Origin: Linanthus parryae
Lineage: Eukaryota > Streptophyta > Magnoliopsida > Ericales > Polemoniaceae
Direction: 5' to 3'
DNA: 64,000 nt
Assembly (NCBI GenBank): GCA_023055425.1
Contig: JALGPY010000006.1
Location: forward strand, 73,750,127-73,814,126
The translations under genes and the position numbers were made by a program. Below the pieces are notes generated by a model. It did no database searches and had not been told where the DNA came from. It saw only the letters and a list, made by a program, of their open reading frames with translations. Positions 11,198-22,799 of the stretch are shown here, one piece after another (the first letter of the stretch is position 1; each line of letters begins with the position of its first letter).

Positions 11198-11210
11198 CCC
11201 TTCCCCCCTT
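11198..11210 (-). other. polypurine tract of the chromovirus
   Basis: On the minus strand AAGGGGGGAAGGG lies immediately before the first base of the 3' LTR, the expected place for the plus-strand DNA primer. Confidence 0.75.
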
Positions 11211-11409
11211 AAAGAGAGCTTCGTTCTCGAAGCTTAAACAAAATTCTCAACAACCACTAAAGTATGAGTCTCCACTCTAGGGTATATCTACTATATGCAA
11301 ACCTAAGGTCATGTACGGTGAGCATTATACTATAAGGAGCACTAAAATGACGTATTTAAAACCGAAGGATTACATCCTCTCCCCCTTAGAGGAGTGATGT
11401 CCTCGGAAC

Positions 11410-14400
11410 TTAAATTACCTCATCAAAAAGGTGAGGATACTTCTTCCTCATATCATCCTCTGCTTCCCATGTTGCCTCTTCTGTGAGGTGTTCGTCCACA
11501 AGACCTTTACCAGCTTGACACTCTTGTTGCGGGTGTCCCTTGTCTTGGTGTCTAAAATCTTGACAGGATGCTCCTCATAACTTAACGAATGATCCAATGC
11601 TACCGGTTCGGGATCTAATACATGAGACGGGTCAGGCACGTACTTCTTCAGCTGGGATACGCGGAATATATTATGAACACGACCCAAATTTGATGGTAGA
11701 TCCAATCGATAAGCAACTTCCACAATCTTCTCTATGACTTCGTACGGTCCAATTAATTTTGGGCTCAACTTACCTTTCTGATTGAACCTCATGATTCCCT
11801 TAGTAGGAGAAACTTTAAGGAACGCCTTTTCTCCAATTTGAAAATTCAATGGTCTCCTTTTCTTATCAGCTTAGGACTTTTGCCTATCATGAGCTTCCTT
11901 CATTCACTGTTGGATAAGTCTCACCTGATATGTCATCTCTTCAATTAAATGTGTACCAATCACTATCGTCTCCCTGATGTCGCCCCAACACAGTGGTGTT
12001 CGGAATTTTCTTCCATACAATGCTTCGTGTGGTTCCATGCTAATGCTGGCGTGGTAACTGTTGTTGTAGGAAAACTCTATCATAGTTAATCTATCAACCC
12101 ATGAACCTTGAAAGTCCATAACAAATGACCTTGCCATATCCTTCAATGTCTGAATTGTCCTCTCAGTTTTTCCATCCGTAGCAGGGTGGAATGATGTAAG
12201 GAATTTCAACTGAGTTCCAAATGCCTCCTGGAGTGCTTTCCAAAAGTGAGAGAGAAAGTTAGGATCCCTTTCGGAAACTATAGAGCTTGGGACTCCATGC
12301 TACCTCACAATGTTCTTTATATACGCATCGAATCTTTGTTCCATGTTCCATATATCCTTCATTAGAATGAACCTTGTTGTCTTGGTCAATCTGTCGACCA
12401 CAACCCATATCTGATTCAGTCCATTCTTTGATGTCGGCAAAGCAGTCACGAAATCCATTGAAACTGAATCCCACTTCCAAAATGGAACATCCAACGGTTG
12501 AACTAAGCCCCCCATTCTTTTATGCTCGAATTTCACCTTCTAACAGGTTAAACATCTTGCCACAAACTCTGCTACTTCCTTCTTCATGTTGGGCCACCAA
12601 AACGCTTTTTTCAAATCCTTGTAGAGTTTGTCACCTCCTGGATGTACTGAATAGGGTGTGTTGTGCGCTTCACGCATCAACTTCTTCTTGGTTTCTAAAC
12701 ACTTGTGTGGTACACACCATCTCCCCTTGTAGAGGATACTTCCGTCTTCATAGATCTTAAAATCCTTTCTTAGCCCTTCTCCAATCTCCTTCTTTATCCT
12801 TTCCAGCTTCACATCTCCTGGCTGGTTACTCCTTATCTCCTCTAATACATCTGGAAAAATTTTCATATTCCCAAGAATATTCTTCACTCCACCTTGTTCC
12901 ACCACTTCAATTTCGAGCTTTCTAAACTCATGGCATAGCCAGTGTGGCAAAACTAGCATAGCATCTAAATTATGGCTCGATTTCCTCCTTAACGCATCAA
13001 CTACTACATTTGCCTTTCCCTCGTGATACTGGATACGCAAATCATAATCCTTTATAATCTCTAGCCAACGTCTTTGCCTGTTATTTAGCTCTTTCTGCGT
13101 GAAGATTTATTAGAGAGTGCTATGGTATGTATACAATCTACACACTTCCCCATATAGGTGATGTTTCCATATCTCCAGTGCGAAACTACTGCTGCAAGCT
13201 CTAAATCATGTATAGCATAGTTCTCTTCATGATTTTTCAGTTTTCTTGAGGCATAGGCAACAACTCTCCTTTCCTGCAGAATCACACATCCTAGACCCTT
13301 CTTCGATGCGTCAATGTAAACATCAAAGTCGCCATAATCATTGGGTAAAGCTAACACAAGTGATGTAGTCAACTTTTCCTTCAATGTCTGGAATGCTTCT
13401 TCACAATCTTCGCTCCACTTATACTTTTCCACCTTCTTGGTTAGTGAAGCCAGCGGTCTAGCGATCTTTGAGAAATCTTTCACAAAACACCGCTAATAAC
13501 CTTCTAATCCCAGAATACTTCTTATTTCTGACACATTCTTCAGATTTGGCCAGTATTTAAGTGCGAAAATATTTCCTGGATCTACTGATATCCCTTCCTT
13601 TGGGGTTATGTGATCCAGAAACGGAACATGATTTAGCCCAAACTCACATTTCGAGAGCTTAGCATACAACTTCTCATGTCTCAAAGTCTCCAATACTTCC
13701 CCCAGATGTTCTTGATGGTCTTCCTCGCTCTTTGAGTAAACGAGGATGTCATCAATAAAGAAGACTACTAACCAATCCAGAAATGTCCTCATAACACGAT
13801 TCATTAGATCCATGAACACTGCATGAGCATTATTTAAGCAAAATTCATTACCTTAAACTCGTAATGGCCATACCTCGTTCTGAAGGTTGTCTTCGGGATG
13901 TCCTTCCCGGGTACCCGAAGCTGGTGATACCTGATCTCAAATCTATCTTTGAGAAAACACTCTCCCCTTGCAACTGATCGAACAAGTCATCAATTCGGGG
14001 TAAATGGTATTTGTTCTTCATGGTTGCACTGTTCAATTATCTATAGTCAATGCACAATCTCAAACATCAATCTTTCTTCTTTACAAATAACACCGGTGCT
14101 CCCCAAGGTGACACACTTGGCCTTATGTACCATTTCTCCAGGAGTTCTTGCAACTGATCTTTTAGTTCCTTTAATTCTGTCGGTTCCATACGGTGTGCCG
14201 CCTTCAAAATTTGAGCTGTTCCAGGTGCTAAGTCCAAAGTGAACTCAACTTTCCTCTTAGGTGGCATTCCTGGAATCTCTTCCGGGAATACATTTGGAAA
14301 GTCCTTGGCCATCGGTATCTCTTCTAGCACATTGTCCTTCTTAGACACGTCTTGGACATAACATAAATAAGTGTTATTCCCCTTCTTTACTTGGTTGACT

Positions 14401-14841
14401 ATGGTTAAAGCTGACACTAGTCGAATATGTGGTTCCCTCGTGATGCTACGGTAAGAAACCTTTTCTCCTTTCGGACTCTTAATCCTGATTTTTTGATCGT
14501 GACTGACTATGACTGCTCGATATTTGCTATTCCAATCCATTCCCAATATAACATGTATTCCCCCAAGGTTAAATTGTATCAGATTCGCTGGCAAGGTACT
14601 AGCCAGGATCTTAACTTATACCGCTTCGAATGGTGTCACACACTGTTACATGTCCGGTTGGGGTAGCTACAGGGATGGATATTCTAGACGGCTTATTGAG
14701 ACTTAAATTTTCCACAAATGACGATGCAATATATGAATATGAATCTCCAGAATCAAATAAGGTAAATGATGGTTGATCATGAACAAGAAATGTACCAGTG
14801 ACTACTCCACTTGCTGCTTCTGCCTCAGTCCTTCTCATCAC
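11410..14841 (-). pseudogene. chromovirus pol: protease, RT, RNase H, integrase, chromodomain-like tail
   Basis: Order on the minus strand. Protease at 14841-14611, with LFDSGDSYSYI where the family usually has DSGA. RT from 14594: LGMDWNS, then SPWGAPVLFVKKKD, KIDLRSG, and FFIDDILVYSK at about 13775-13740. RNase H at 13483-13085 ([28 protein letters not shown]). Integrase zinc region near 12690-12540 (H...SVHPGGDKLYKDLKK...C..C), integrase core at 12536-11904 (MDFVTALP, VVVDRLTKTTRF, SFHPATDGKTERTIQTL). C-terminal GPYEVIEK, SQLKKYVPDP, VKLVKVLW and, after a frameshift near 11492, a TEEATWE chromodomain end, stop at 11412-11410. At least six frameshifts or stops. The enzymes would copy and insert the element; this copy is inactive. 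Confidence 0.85.
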
Positions 14842-14865
14842 AGCAATCCGCGCAACATTCCCATT

Positions 14866-16142
14866 CTATGTTGCGGTTCCTGTGGTACCTCCATTGTTGT
14901 TGTTGGCATTAGCTGGAGCATTTTTGCCATTCTTGTTCTGACCTCCATTAGTTCCCCCATTTCCTTGGTAGTTCCTCTGCTGTGCTCCATAGTTGTTGCC
15001 CCAATTATACTTATTTTGCGGTTTCCATAGTTCCTGTTTCCGCTTTGATTGTTGCCATTGAACTGCCGGTTTCCCTAATAGTGTCCTCCTTGGTTCAACT
15101 GTTGGTTCCCATTTGTTTGTGTACAGCACTCGAAAGCACAATTTCTCCTCTTGCCACAGTTATGGAAAGTGATTACATTCCCCTTGTAATCAAATCCAGT
15201 GTTATTCTGCTGACACCTCTTGCAGATGTAGTGGCGAGGAGGCTGATCTCCAGAGTTATGATGGCTCCCACAATACTGACCCTGGTTACTTCCTCCATGG
15301 TTAGACTTGAACCTCTTATCCTGTCCCCCATTGTTGTTTCTGCCCTGGTTTCTATCATTACCCCCATCATTCTCTATTTTGCGCTATCCACGATTCCCAT
15401 CTTGCACCTCTTGGATGCGCCAAACAGATGCAGCTTTATCATCCGCCTCTTGAAGAGTGTCGTATGTCCTACATAGCAAGTCTTTATGCAGATGGAGTTG
15501 TAGACCTGCCATGAACTTCCTAACCTTTGTTGCCTCATAAGGCATTAGGTGACCTGAGAATCGGGATAACTCCATGAACTTCTTGAAGTATTCCGTTATA
15601 GAATCACTCTCCTGCTTCAAGTTCACAAACTCTATGTACTTCTGATCCTGGATGTGAGATGGGTAGGTGCAAGTGCAAAGAGCAATCTGAAGAGCTCCCC
15701 AATTGAAGTTGGGTTGATCCAAGAAAGCTTGACGCAAGTTCCTCCACCAGATGTTTTCCTCGTTTTTCAGGTAGAACCCCGCGCAAACTACCTTGCGGTT
15801 GTCAGGGCACTCAACCAATTCAAGGATTTTGTCCATCTCATCAATCCAGTCTTCAAGTTCCACTTGATCCTCATTGCCTGTGAGACTTACAAGCTTCATG
15901 TCAGCAACTTTCTTTGCCCATTTGGTCGTGTTATGTTCCCCATTGTTCATATTCTGAGCCATCTGAGTAAATTGGGCAAAGAATTGCTCCATGTTGTTGT
16001 TGTTTTTGGGCTGCCATTTATTCTTGACGGACTCTCCTGGTATAGTATTGTAGTGGTCTATCAGCCATAATCTTACTCTATAACCTATTGTATCAGTCAT
16101 ATAATACCATAAAGTACAAGTAAAAAAATAAATACAAGGCAT
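14866..16142 (-). pseudogene. chromovirus gag
   Basis: The first segment (16142-15384) is open for 252 codons and holds the plant retrotransposon gag domain: NIWWRNLRQAFLDQPNFNW near residues 145-165, then QDQKYIEFVNLKQESDSITEYF and a KFMAGL block. The likely native start is an internal Met just before QFFAQFTQMAQN. After a frameshift the frame continues through a degenerate Cys/His region near 15230-15130 (CKRCQQ, FHNCGKRRNC; not a clean CCHC knuckle) into an Asn/Gly-rich tail (15141-14866). Gag builds the particle. A longer plus-strand frame over 14982-15476 is an antisense shadow. Confidence 0.8.
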
Positions 16143-17037
16143 ATAATAATCAATTAAGCACGTAATATCACAAATTGATCATCATCAAATCAGTTACACA
16201 TGCAATTTTCACATAGCTGGACACGTCTTATTTCTCATGCTTCTTTGAAAATTATAAAAGTGGCCCATTGGGCAAGAAAAAATTATGAATTTTGGTGTGG
16301 AACATCCTCTCTGAGTCTTCATTCATAATCAAGAAGAATCATCTCAAAATAAATTATATAAATCAAGTTGTGCAGAGAATAGCACAGCTGATGTCACAGA
16401 CCACCACAACAGAACTCCAACTTTACGAGGTCTTAAATTGACTTTAAATTTTTCAAAATGGGCTAGTATTTTACCCAGAAATATCCCGAGGTGTCTAATA
16501 GTCACCATAAAAATGTGAGACTTATCCAAGATTAGTAAGATAGGATAAAATCAAAAATACTACATATGGTCACTATGCAATTCTGCTACTATACAACGAA
16601 TTTGAATTTTTTTATCTAAGTCTCATGAATTTATTTGGTTCTGAAATATTTATGGAAGATACCTAAACTTGTATATTACCTGCGAAAATATCAGGGAAAA
16701 TTAGTTCAAAATTTAAACACGTCTGCTACACCAAATACCCACTGTTGTACAGATTCGAACGTCACAAACTTCACCTTCTCGCGTTCTAAATCTATGAACG
16801 CTTTCTATGCACTAATCATCAATGACGAACACAATGCAACAAAGTTTTCAAGTCATACTCCAATTAAATAAAAAACAAATTAATGAATTCCAAAATGAAT
16901 CCTCAAAACATGAGTATCATGAAAGCAAAAATCATCCTACCAAATCAAACCAATTTAAAAAAAAATGTCTAAAATAAAACTAAGTCAAATCCTAAGAGTT
17001 TCCACTTGCGATGAAATAAAAGATAGAATAAGATGTC
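16143..17037 (-). other. chromovirus leader between gag and the 138-codon frame, no gene seen
   Basis: AT-rich; only short unsupported frames occur on either strand. By position it belongs to the untranslated leader of the chromovirus, but I could not match it to anything else in the window. Confidence 0.5.
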
Positions 17038-17454
17038 CTAATGGTTGGATGGTGGGTTGAGAGGAGTGTATTGTGGTGAGTAAGGATAGTCGGAGTCGGA
17101 TAGATCCATATCGGCTTCATCATCTTCCTCAATAGTTCCCCAAACTTCTTGTACCTTCCGTGCTATCTCTTTCTTATCCAAACTCTCGAGTTTCTTCAGC
17201 ACGTGTCCTGTTTCATGCTTAGTCTCTGAATCCATGGCCGCTATACTCTCTAGACGTCCTAAAAGAGTGGGTGGGTCTATCAAGTATACTTCATTCACGT
17301 TATCATTGTACTTCGAGATGTTAGGCACTTCCTCGTCCCATGCGTTGTAGATGACTAGGTCGTTGAACTCGTCCTTCAGCCCCTTCCAATGTGACACCCT
17401 TGGCAGTCCATTGAGTATGTAGTGGCATATACTCAAGTCGCTCTGCTTTGGCAT
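17038..17454 (-). CDS. 138-codon frame in the chromovirus leader, unknown protein
   Basis: An uninterrupted frame with protein-like composition: GLPRVSHWKGLKDEFNDLVIYNAWDE at residues ~16-40, a probable helical middle rich in Lys/Glu/Leu, and an acidic then Pro/Ser/Tyr-rich end (DEADMDLSDSDYPYSPQYTP). It lies upstream of gag on the same strand. Its first codons overlap sequence shared with the Copia LTR copy at 58.7-59.2 kb (up to about 17430), so the start may be a by-product of an insertion joined to a leader-encoded frame. No family recognised. It could be an extra ORF of this chromovirus family or a captured host fragment. Confidence 0.35.
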   Translation of the reverse strand: MPKQSDLSICHYILNGLPRVSHWKGLKDEFNDLVIYNAWDEEVPNISKYNDNVNEVYLIDPPTLLGRLESIAAMDSETKHETGHVLKKLESLDKKEIARKVQEVWGTIEEDDEADMDLSDSDYPYSPQYTPLNPPSNH

Positions 17455-17960
17455 GCACGAGCTTGATAATCATGATCATGAAGAGTGTCTAAATAACGAG
17501 AAGGCAAAAACGCAATATTTTAAATTGAGGGATTTTCTTTTCATTTTAAGTTGTTTTGTTGATCCATATCAACTGATCTACTTATTTGAGTTCAGGAAAA
17601 ACTCCTAATAAAAGATCCGGGTTGTTTAATTATCTTATTATCAAATTGCATGCATCATCCATACACCAATAACAATAATAAGACAATAAAGTAAACATCC
17701 ACACAAAAAAATTAACGTGATATGGATATGGCTTCCTAGACTAAGATATTCCCAAGCCAATGAGAATATCTATGAACCCTAGAATAGAAAACACATCTCC
17801 ATGTGTCTCCATCTCTTGGTCCATCCTCCGTGGCCTTATGGAATACTCCATGCTCCATGCTGTGGCTCCTTTGATTAGTTGGGCTTCTTTTCTTCAATCT
17901 TGGCTATCTATTATATTTAGTACTAGCTAGCCACTAAGATAAATAAATAAATCTCGCAAG
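17430..17960 (-). repeat. LTR fragment of Copia family C, nested in the chromovirus leader
   Basis: The reverse complement of this segment matches 58735-59215 over nearly its full length with scattered changes, for example GATGATGCATGCAA, TAAGTAGATCAGTTGATATG and ATTGGCTTGGGAATATCTTAG. The right-hand copy is followed by a leader and a Copia gag start, so this is LTR-derived. No partner LTR or gag lies next to it here. Confidence 0.65.
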
Positions 17961-18171
17961 TTAAGAAAAAAACGGGGCTTCAGATGGTGGGTGTACTTGC
18001 TTCTCTCTCATGAACAGATCGATCTTGATCGCCAAACCAGACATCGTTCTCGGCGGAATCTCGAAACCCAACTCCCGATAGCCTGCTCCACCTGAATTGC
18101 GAAACCCTAGCTTTGAGTTCCACCAAAACGTGAAACCCAAGCTCTAGGCTCCACCCGGATCTTGGAACGTC

Positions 18172-18312
18172 GGCTCTGATACCAGTTTGTTAAAACTGGT
18201 GATCCCCTGACCTGGCTCTGATACCAGTTTGTTGAAACTGGTAATCTCCTGACCTGGCTCTGATACCAGTTTGTTGTAACAGGACTCCTGTTTCAGAGCT
18301 CCGTTACCAGTT
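18172..18312 (-). repeat. tandem copies of a tRNA primer-binding site
   Basis: The string GGCTCTGATACCAGTTTGTT occurs at 18172, 18214 and 18255 (period 41-42 bp), and a degraded fourth (GTTACCAGTTTGTTATAAC) touches the LTR at 18313. On the minus strand each reads AACAAACTGGTATCAGAGCC, the usual plant LTR-element primer site complementary to initiator-type methionine tRNA. In the first two copies ACCAGTTT and AAACTGGT form an 8-bp inverted pair with a 4-5 base loop. Confidence 0.7.
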
Positions 18313-18755
18313 TGTTATAACTTGTGGGTATTCGAGCAAGAACGATATAAAGCAAACAAGAACGAGACAGATTTTTAACGTGGTTCACTAACGAATTCGT
18401 AACGAACCCGCTAGCTATTCCACGACCGGAACCAGATATTTTATTGAGAAGAGAACCCAATTACAATGCACGCCGCCGTGGCCACAACGACCACGACGGC
18501 TACCTGAAACACCCACCCGCACACACACTCCACCAAAGCTCTAAGAGCTCTCAACAATCTGCCCGTGTGTGTAGACTAAACAAAGACCTACCCTTTATTT
18601 ATACTACCCTAGGGGTGGTGGATTACCAACTAAGGAAACAAAACTTCACCGCCCCTAATATGCCAAATTGATTCAAAGTCAACTTTCCTAATGGTCTTTG
18701 TTTGTTTCCTTATACCCCAAGTTAATACCAAGCCAATTCAAGTCACATTCTAACA
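18313..18755 (-). repeat. Copia-type LTR, ~440 bp, nested in the chromovirus leader
   Basis: Bounded by TGTTATAAC on the left and TTCTAACA on the right, so on the minus strand it reads TG...CA. Primer-binding-site copies follow directly on its 3' side (18312 leftward), marking it as a 5' LTR. No second copy and no coding region follow, so it is a truncated element. Directly on its right lies another LTR (18756-20149). Confidence 0.6.
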
Positions 18756-20149
18756 GATACGCAGCGGAATAAAAATAAAATTATCCGATCAAAACCCTCC
18801 AAGGATCAGAGGAAGAGAAATCATGACGATGGTAAAGGATTCGTGTTATGTACCTTGTAGGTCTCCTTTGATGACTTCAAACGCGAATAATGTCACGTCT
18901 CTACATTTGATCCACGCCTAGGATTGAGATCTAGATCCTCAAACACCTTGTGCTAGCTAGGATGAATAGAAGAGGATGAAGAAATCACGCAACGGAACAC
19001 CAAAGAGAGGGGCGGCCTTCTCTTTTGGGCCGACGGGTAGAGGCAGACGGCAAGGGAGGTTCGGCCCTCCTTGTTGCCTTTCTCTCTCCTTCCTTCTCTC
19101 CTACTCAACTTATTTTATGAGCATTAGTATGTAGGGAAGGAAGCTAGGAGCATCCTTTATATAGTCCAACAATTCCTTGTTACTACATAAATGCCCTCTC
19201 CTAATCCTACTCAAGTTCGGATTAATCCAACTTGCATATTAGTCCTACTAAGTTAGCAAGTTGTTGCGATTGATCCTTCTAATTAATAAATCATATTAAT
19301 TAATTCCCAAGTCTAGTTCAATCCATATGGCATGTAACCCCATAGGTTTCTACTTAGTTGGTAGTAACTATTTACTAATATGGAGCAGACTCTAGCAAGC
19401 CATCCATTCTAGCCAACTAATAGAAATAGTCATCCGAAAAACCTTGTGCAAGTATTGTCTAATACTTTTGTCTCAATATCCGGATTGGACAAGAGACATA
19501 CAAGTCACACTCCTATATCCAATCCATAGTTCCTCGATCCTGGGAATAGTCTTATTCAAGTAAATAACATCAATATCCCATATTGATTTATTTGAGTTTT
19601 GTCAGTCATTCTATAAGAACTATCCCTCGAGTGGCCAAGGATATTCGCTCCCGTTATGTGGGAGGGACATATTTTATCTACATCACTACGATAACTAAGC
19701 TTGCTTCCTATTGTGTCCGATACGCGCCTCTATGACTACCCAGTAACGGTGTAGCGTTTGACGCTACCAAACCACAATACTCCAAAACTAGAAGATCAAG
19801 TGACTTCAAGTCTAAGGATGACAATACCGTTGTCAACGCGAGAAGCACTTGTGACTTTACTAACATCTATGTAGCCTTCTCGGAGATGGGTCAATCCAGT
19901 ATGCCATTACTCCTAATTCATATCCATGTGTTGCATCATGATATCTCCATATCAATCCAACCCCATACTAGTCTATAGATGATTGTCCCAATAATCATTA
20001 TAATGGACTAGGGATTTTTAAGATAAACAACACAATTGTAAATCCACGTACTTCATTATATTAAATATCCAATAAATAATACAATAAATGTTCTAGCCAA
20101 TTTATTGTTCTTACTAAACTAGATTGGCTCTAGGGCACCTATTCCAACA
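18756..20149 (-). repeat. solo or truncated LTR of Copia family B
   Basis: Shares long stretches with the LTRs at 40598-41991 and 45617-46837: CCCCATAGGTTTCTACTTAG then TTGGTAGTAACTAT, TATCCAATCCAT, GAGAAGCACTTGTGAC. On the minus strand it starts TGTTGGAATAGGTGCC like the others (TGTTGGAGTAGATGCC). No internal Copia sequence adjoins it. The inner end is disturbed at the junction with the LTR at 18313-18755. Confidence 0.7.
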
Positions 20150-20382
20150 AGAAGGTCTCAGAATTGTCCTATACCACGCGTACTCTCGTAATCTTAAAAC
20201 AATTAATAATCAAGCAATAGTATTCAGATATTGGGGCACAAAGCATATCATATAAAAATCTCAAATAAATCACGAAATGCTGCTAGACTATCACACAATC
20301 CCGACTTGTCTAATTTTAAGTTCTTCTTCTATGTCCGTTTTAAATTTCTCTACAGATTTCAAATTTTCTTTATGGATTGCCG
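20150..20382 (-). other. start of the chromovirus leader
   Basis: Non-coding stretch between the primer-binding site and the nested Copia LTR. Nothing else recognised. Confidence 0.5.
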
Positions 20383-20395
20383 GGCTCTGATACCA
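20383..20395 (-). other. primer-binding site of the chromovirus
   Basis: On the minus strand TGGTATCAGAGCC starts two bases after the 5' LTR (which ends TGTTACA at 20398). This is the standard plant initiator-methionine-tRNA primer site and fixes element orientation. Confidence 0.85.
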
Positions 20396-20397
20396 AC

Positions 20398-22636
20398 TGT
20401 AACACCCCCAGAGTGACCAAGCCGAAACCCCGGGGGTGTCACCCCGTACCCGAGATGAAACCCGAATACAAGGAGATTTAAAACAGAGGATCCAAGCATA
20501 ACATCCATCAAGTCTTAAAATAATACTTAATAAAAAATTAAATCTCTGCGCCTCTAACATGGGAATAAAACAAACCTAGAATTATATTATACTAAAAGGA
20601 GTTCTAAGAAAGATTAATGTGAAAGTTTCTAAATAATATGATGAGTCGCGCTCCCGTTAAGCCAAACTCCCACATAAAACAGAAAAGGGAACACCACAGT
20701 TCCAAAATCAGCAATAAATACTGGGCAAATAAACACTCAAGCATGTAAAATGATGAATAATAATTTGTAAAACAATAGGCAATTTGTAGTAAAGCTTTGA
20801 CATTTATAAGACAACAAGAGAGATTCCCAATTTAATTATTTAAATTAGGAAATTTCGAAATCACATATTCATCCATTTTCCATCAAATCCAAAATCACAT
20901 TGTTAATTTGTTGATACGGGGAAAAAGAACCAAACACTTCGGAAGCATCCAGGACCTTAAGTGTCGACACCCCCCTCAAGACTTCTTGCGGCCAGAAGGG
21001 TGAGTACAAGGAGCTATCTGGGGCATTACAACCGGATTAAATAAAATAAATTGGACGAGAGACCGCAGTCAGCACGACCAAGCCAATAGTAACCATGAAA
21101 CAACCCCGCCAACTATTCCACTTTACGTTATCATCGATTATTAGATTATAGTGATGTTTTCAAAGAAACGTTTCAAAAAGTGGATATCAATATTCAAATA
21201 GCAAAAAACACTTAAACTCATTTTGAGACAAGTAGGAAGGAAATAATTTGACACAAAAGGGAGTTAGGCACACTAGCCTGGCATGTTTACTCACCTCAAA
21301 TAAACGCAACTACATCAATTTTGTCGTAATACTCGACATATCCTTCGTCTGAAAACTCGTTGCCTACAAGTTAATGATATTCTGATTACTATATTGCTAA
21401 CACGGCGACATTAAATACAAAGCCCTACATGCAATGCAAAACGTCCCCTAATAAACACCCCCCCCCCAAAGTTTGCTAGAGTAAGATTACGACTTTTATT
21501 TAAAATATGTTTTATAAAACTAGCTTTTATTATTTATAAAAACATAATAAAGTATAATTATATAAATTATAAGCTAATATCACTTTTAATAATACTATTA
21601 TTATTTAGGTCAAAGAAAATTAATAAATATTTAGTTAGCAAATAATGTTCTTTTACCAAACTTGATAAGGTAAAACATATAACTATTATAGTAGTTCTCA
21701 TAACCAAAAATAATGTTCTAGTAAAAAAGGAGAAATAGATTTTCCATAGATCACAATCAATACCCCTACTGATTTCAGATCATTCACAATCACCCCCACA
21801 AGTTCCATAACGAACACCACAATCCCCAAAAGTTTCATACTTGTTTCAACCCACTTTCTCCTTCCTAGAAAACCCCCTGGAACAAATTTTTCTCAACACA
21901 TCAAATGGTTGTTCATGGAAACTAAACTCGAATGGAAATCAAGAGTTGAGATTGGGTTTACCGGAAGGAGGGGACAACGGAGACGGCGACGACTAGCAAC
22001 GGCGGCGATGGCTGGACAGCGGCGTCGGGGACTGGGCAGCGGCATCGAGAGAGAGAGAGGGAGAGAGAGAGAAAGAGAGAGAGAGATAGAGAAAGAGAGA
22101 AACTGAGAGGAGAGATTGCTTGGTGTTGGTGTGGGTCAAAATCTGAGTTTGGGGTGGGTTTACATAGCCTTTGGGTGAAGAACCATGCGAGGATTAGGAA
22201 ACCCACCGGAGATATTTTCGATTCTGAATAGGGATGTAAAATTGGCGAATTGGGTTTTATTGATGAGAAAGAATTGGTCTTTGTCGAAATTGTAGTTGAT
22301 TAGGATTGAATTTGGGTGAAAAGAGGATAAAATTCGAAGAGTTGGTGTTGGAGGTGGTGTTGGCTGGCGGTGGAGAACAACTCCCGTTGGGAGTTGGAGT
22401 TTGAGGAAGAAGATGATACATTTTTTGTTAAAAGACAGTTATCCCCCTATAATTTTAGGTAAAAGACATCTACCACCCCCTAACTTAGTTAAAAGACACT
22501 AATTAAGTTAGGTAAAAGTCACAAAATCCCCCAAGACTCTAATAATAATAAAAATTAACTCCCAAACAATAAAAAATAACACAAAAACTTATAATAATAT
22601 AACAAAATACCCGTATCTACAAAATGGGGTATTTCA
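20398..22636 (-). repeat. 5' LTR of the Tekay-type chromovirus
   Basis: Partner of 8964-11197, with a clean TG...CA form on the minus strand (TGAAATACCCC ... GGGGGTGTTACA). It contains the same GC-rich island (21970-22045), here followed by a longer GA repeat (22045-22105), and the AAAAGACA series (22425-22520). As the 5' LTR it would hold the element promoter. No TATA box was assigned. Confidence 0.85.
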
Positions 22637-22641
22637 AGTTT

Positions 22642-22799
22642 TGGGAGAAATGTGCCCTTTTAGAGTAAGGATTATGACAATTACGGGGTGGAAATTTCTT
22701 GAAATATGGCGACTGAACGGGTAAAGTGTCATTTCCTAAATTGAAATGAGTGAAAGTGTCTTTGTGTCGAACCTAAGGGTGTGAAAGTGTCTTTTATCC
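22642..22799. mobile_element. right half of the foldback MITE split by the chromovirus
   Basis: Continues the unit begun at 8835. The inverted end lies at 22750-22799 (GAAAGTGTCTTTGTGTCGAA, AAGTGTCTTTTATCC), followed by the second ACAATTTAA at 22800-22808. No coding frame. Confidence 0.75.

Larger units (their letters stand above)
8964..22636 (-). mobile_element. Ty3/gypsy chromovirus, Tekay (Del) type
   Basis: Complete structure on the minus strand: 5' LTR (22636-20398), primer-binding site (20395-20383), a long leader with nested insertions, gag (16142-14866), pol (14841-11410), polypurine tract (11210-11198), 3' LTR (11197-8964). A perfect 5-bp target duplication AGTTT flanks it (8959-8963, 22637-22641). 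Domain order protease-RT-RNase H-integrase with a chromodomain-like tail and a methionine-initiator-type primer site fit the Tekay lineage. The two LTRs differ by eye at roughly one base in eight over the first 120 bases, so the insertion is old. All coding parts carry frameshifts or stops. Confidence 0.85.

Noticed and set aside
12374..12760. 128-codon plus-strand frame
   Set aside because: Antisense to the chromovirus integrase region, with no family character.
14982..15476. 164-codon plus-strand frame
   Set aside because: It is antisense to the gag C-terminal region; its Ile/Val/Leu/Ser-rich composition is the complement of an Asn/Arg-rich stretch.
18172..18312. Regularly spaced repeats resembling a small CRISPR-like array
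   Set aside because: The repeat unit is the plant LTR-element primer-binding site next to an LTR. The intervening segments are themselves repeated, and the DNA is eukaryotic.
18172..20397. Strings GGCTCTGATACCA suggestive of tRNA gene fragments
   Set aside because: They match only the 3' acceptor complement used for priming. No cloverleaf or internal A/B boxes are present.
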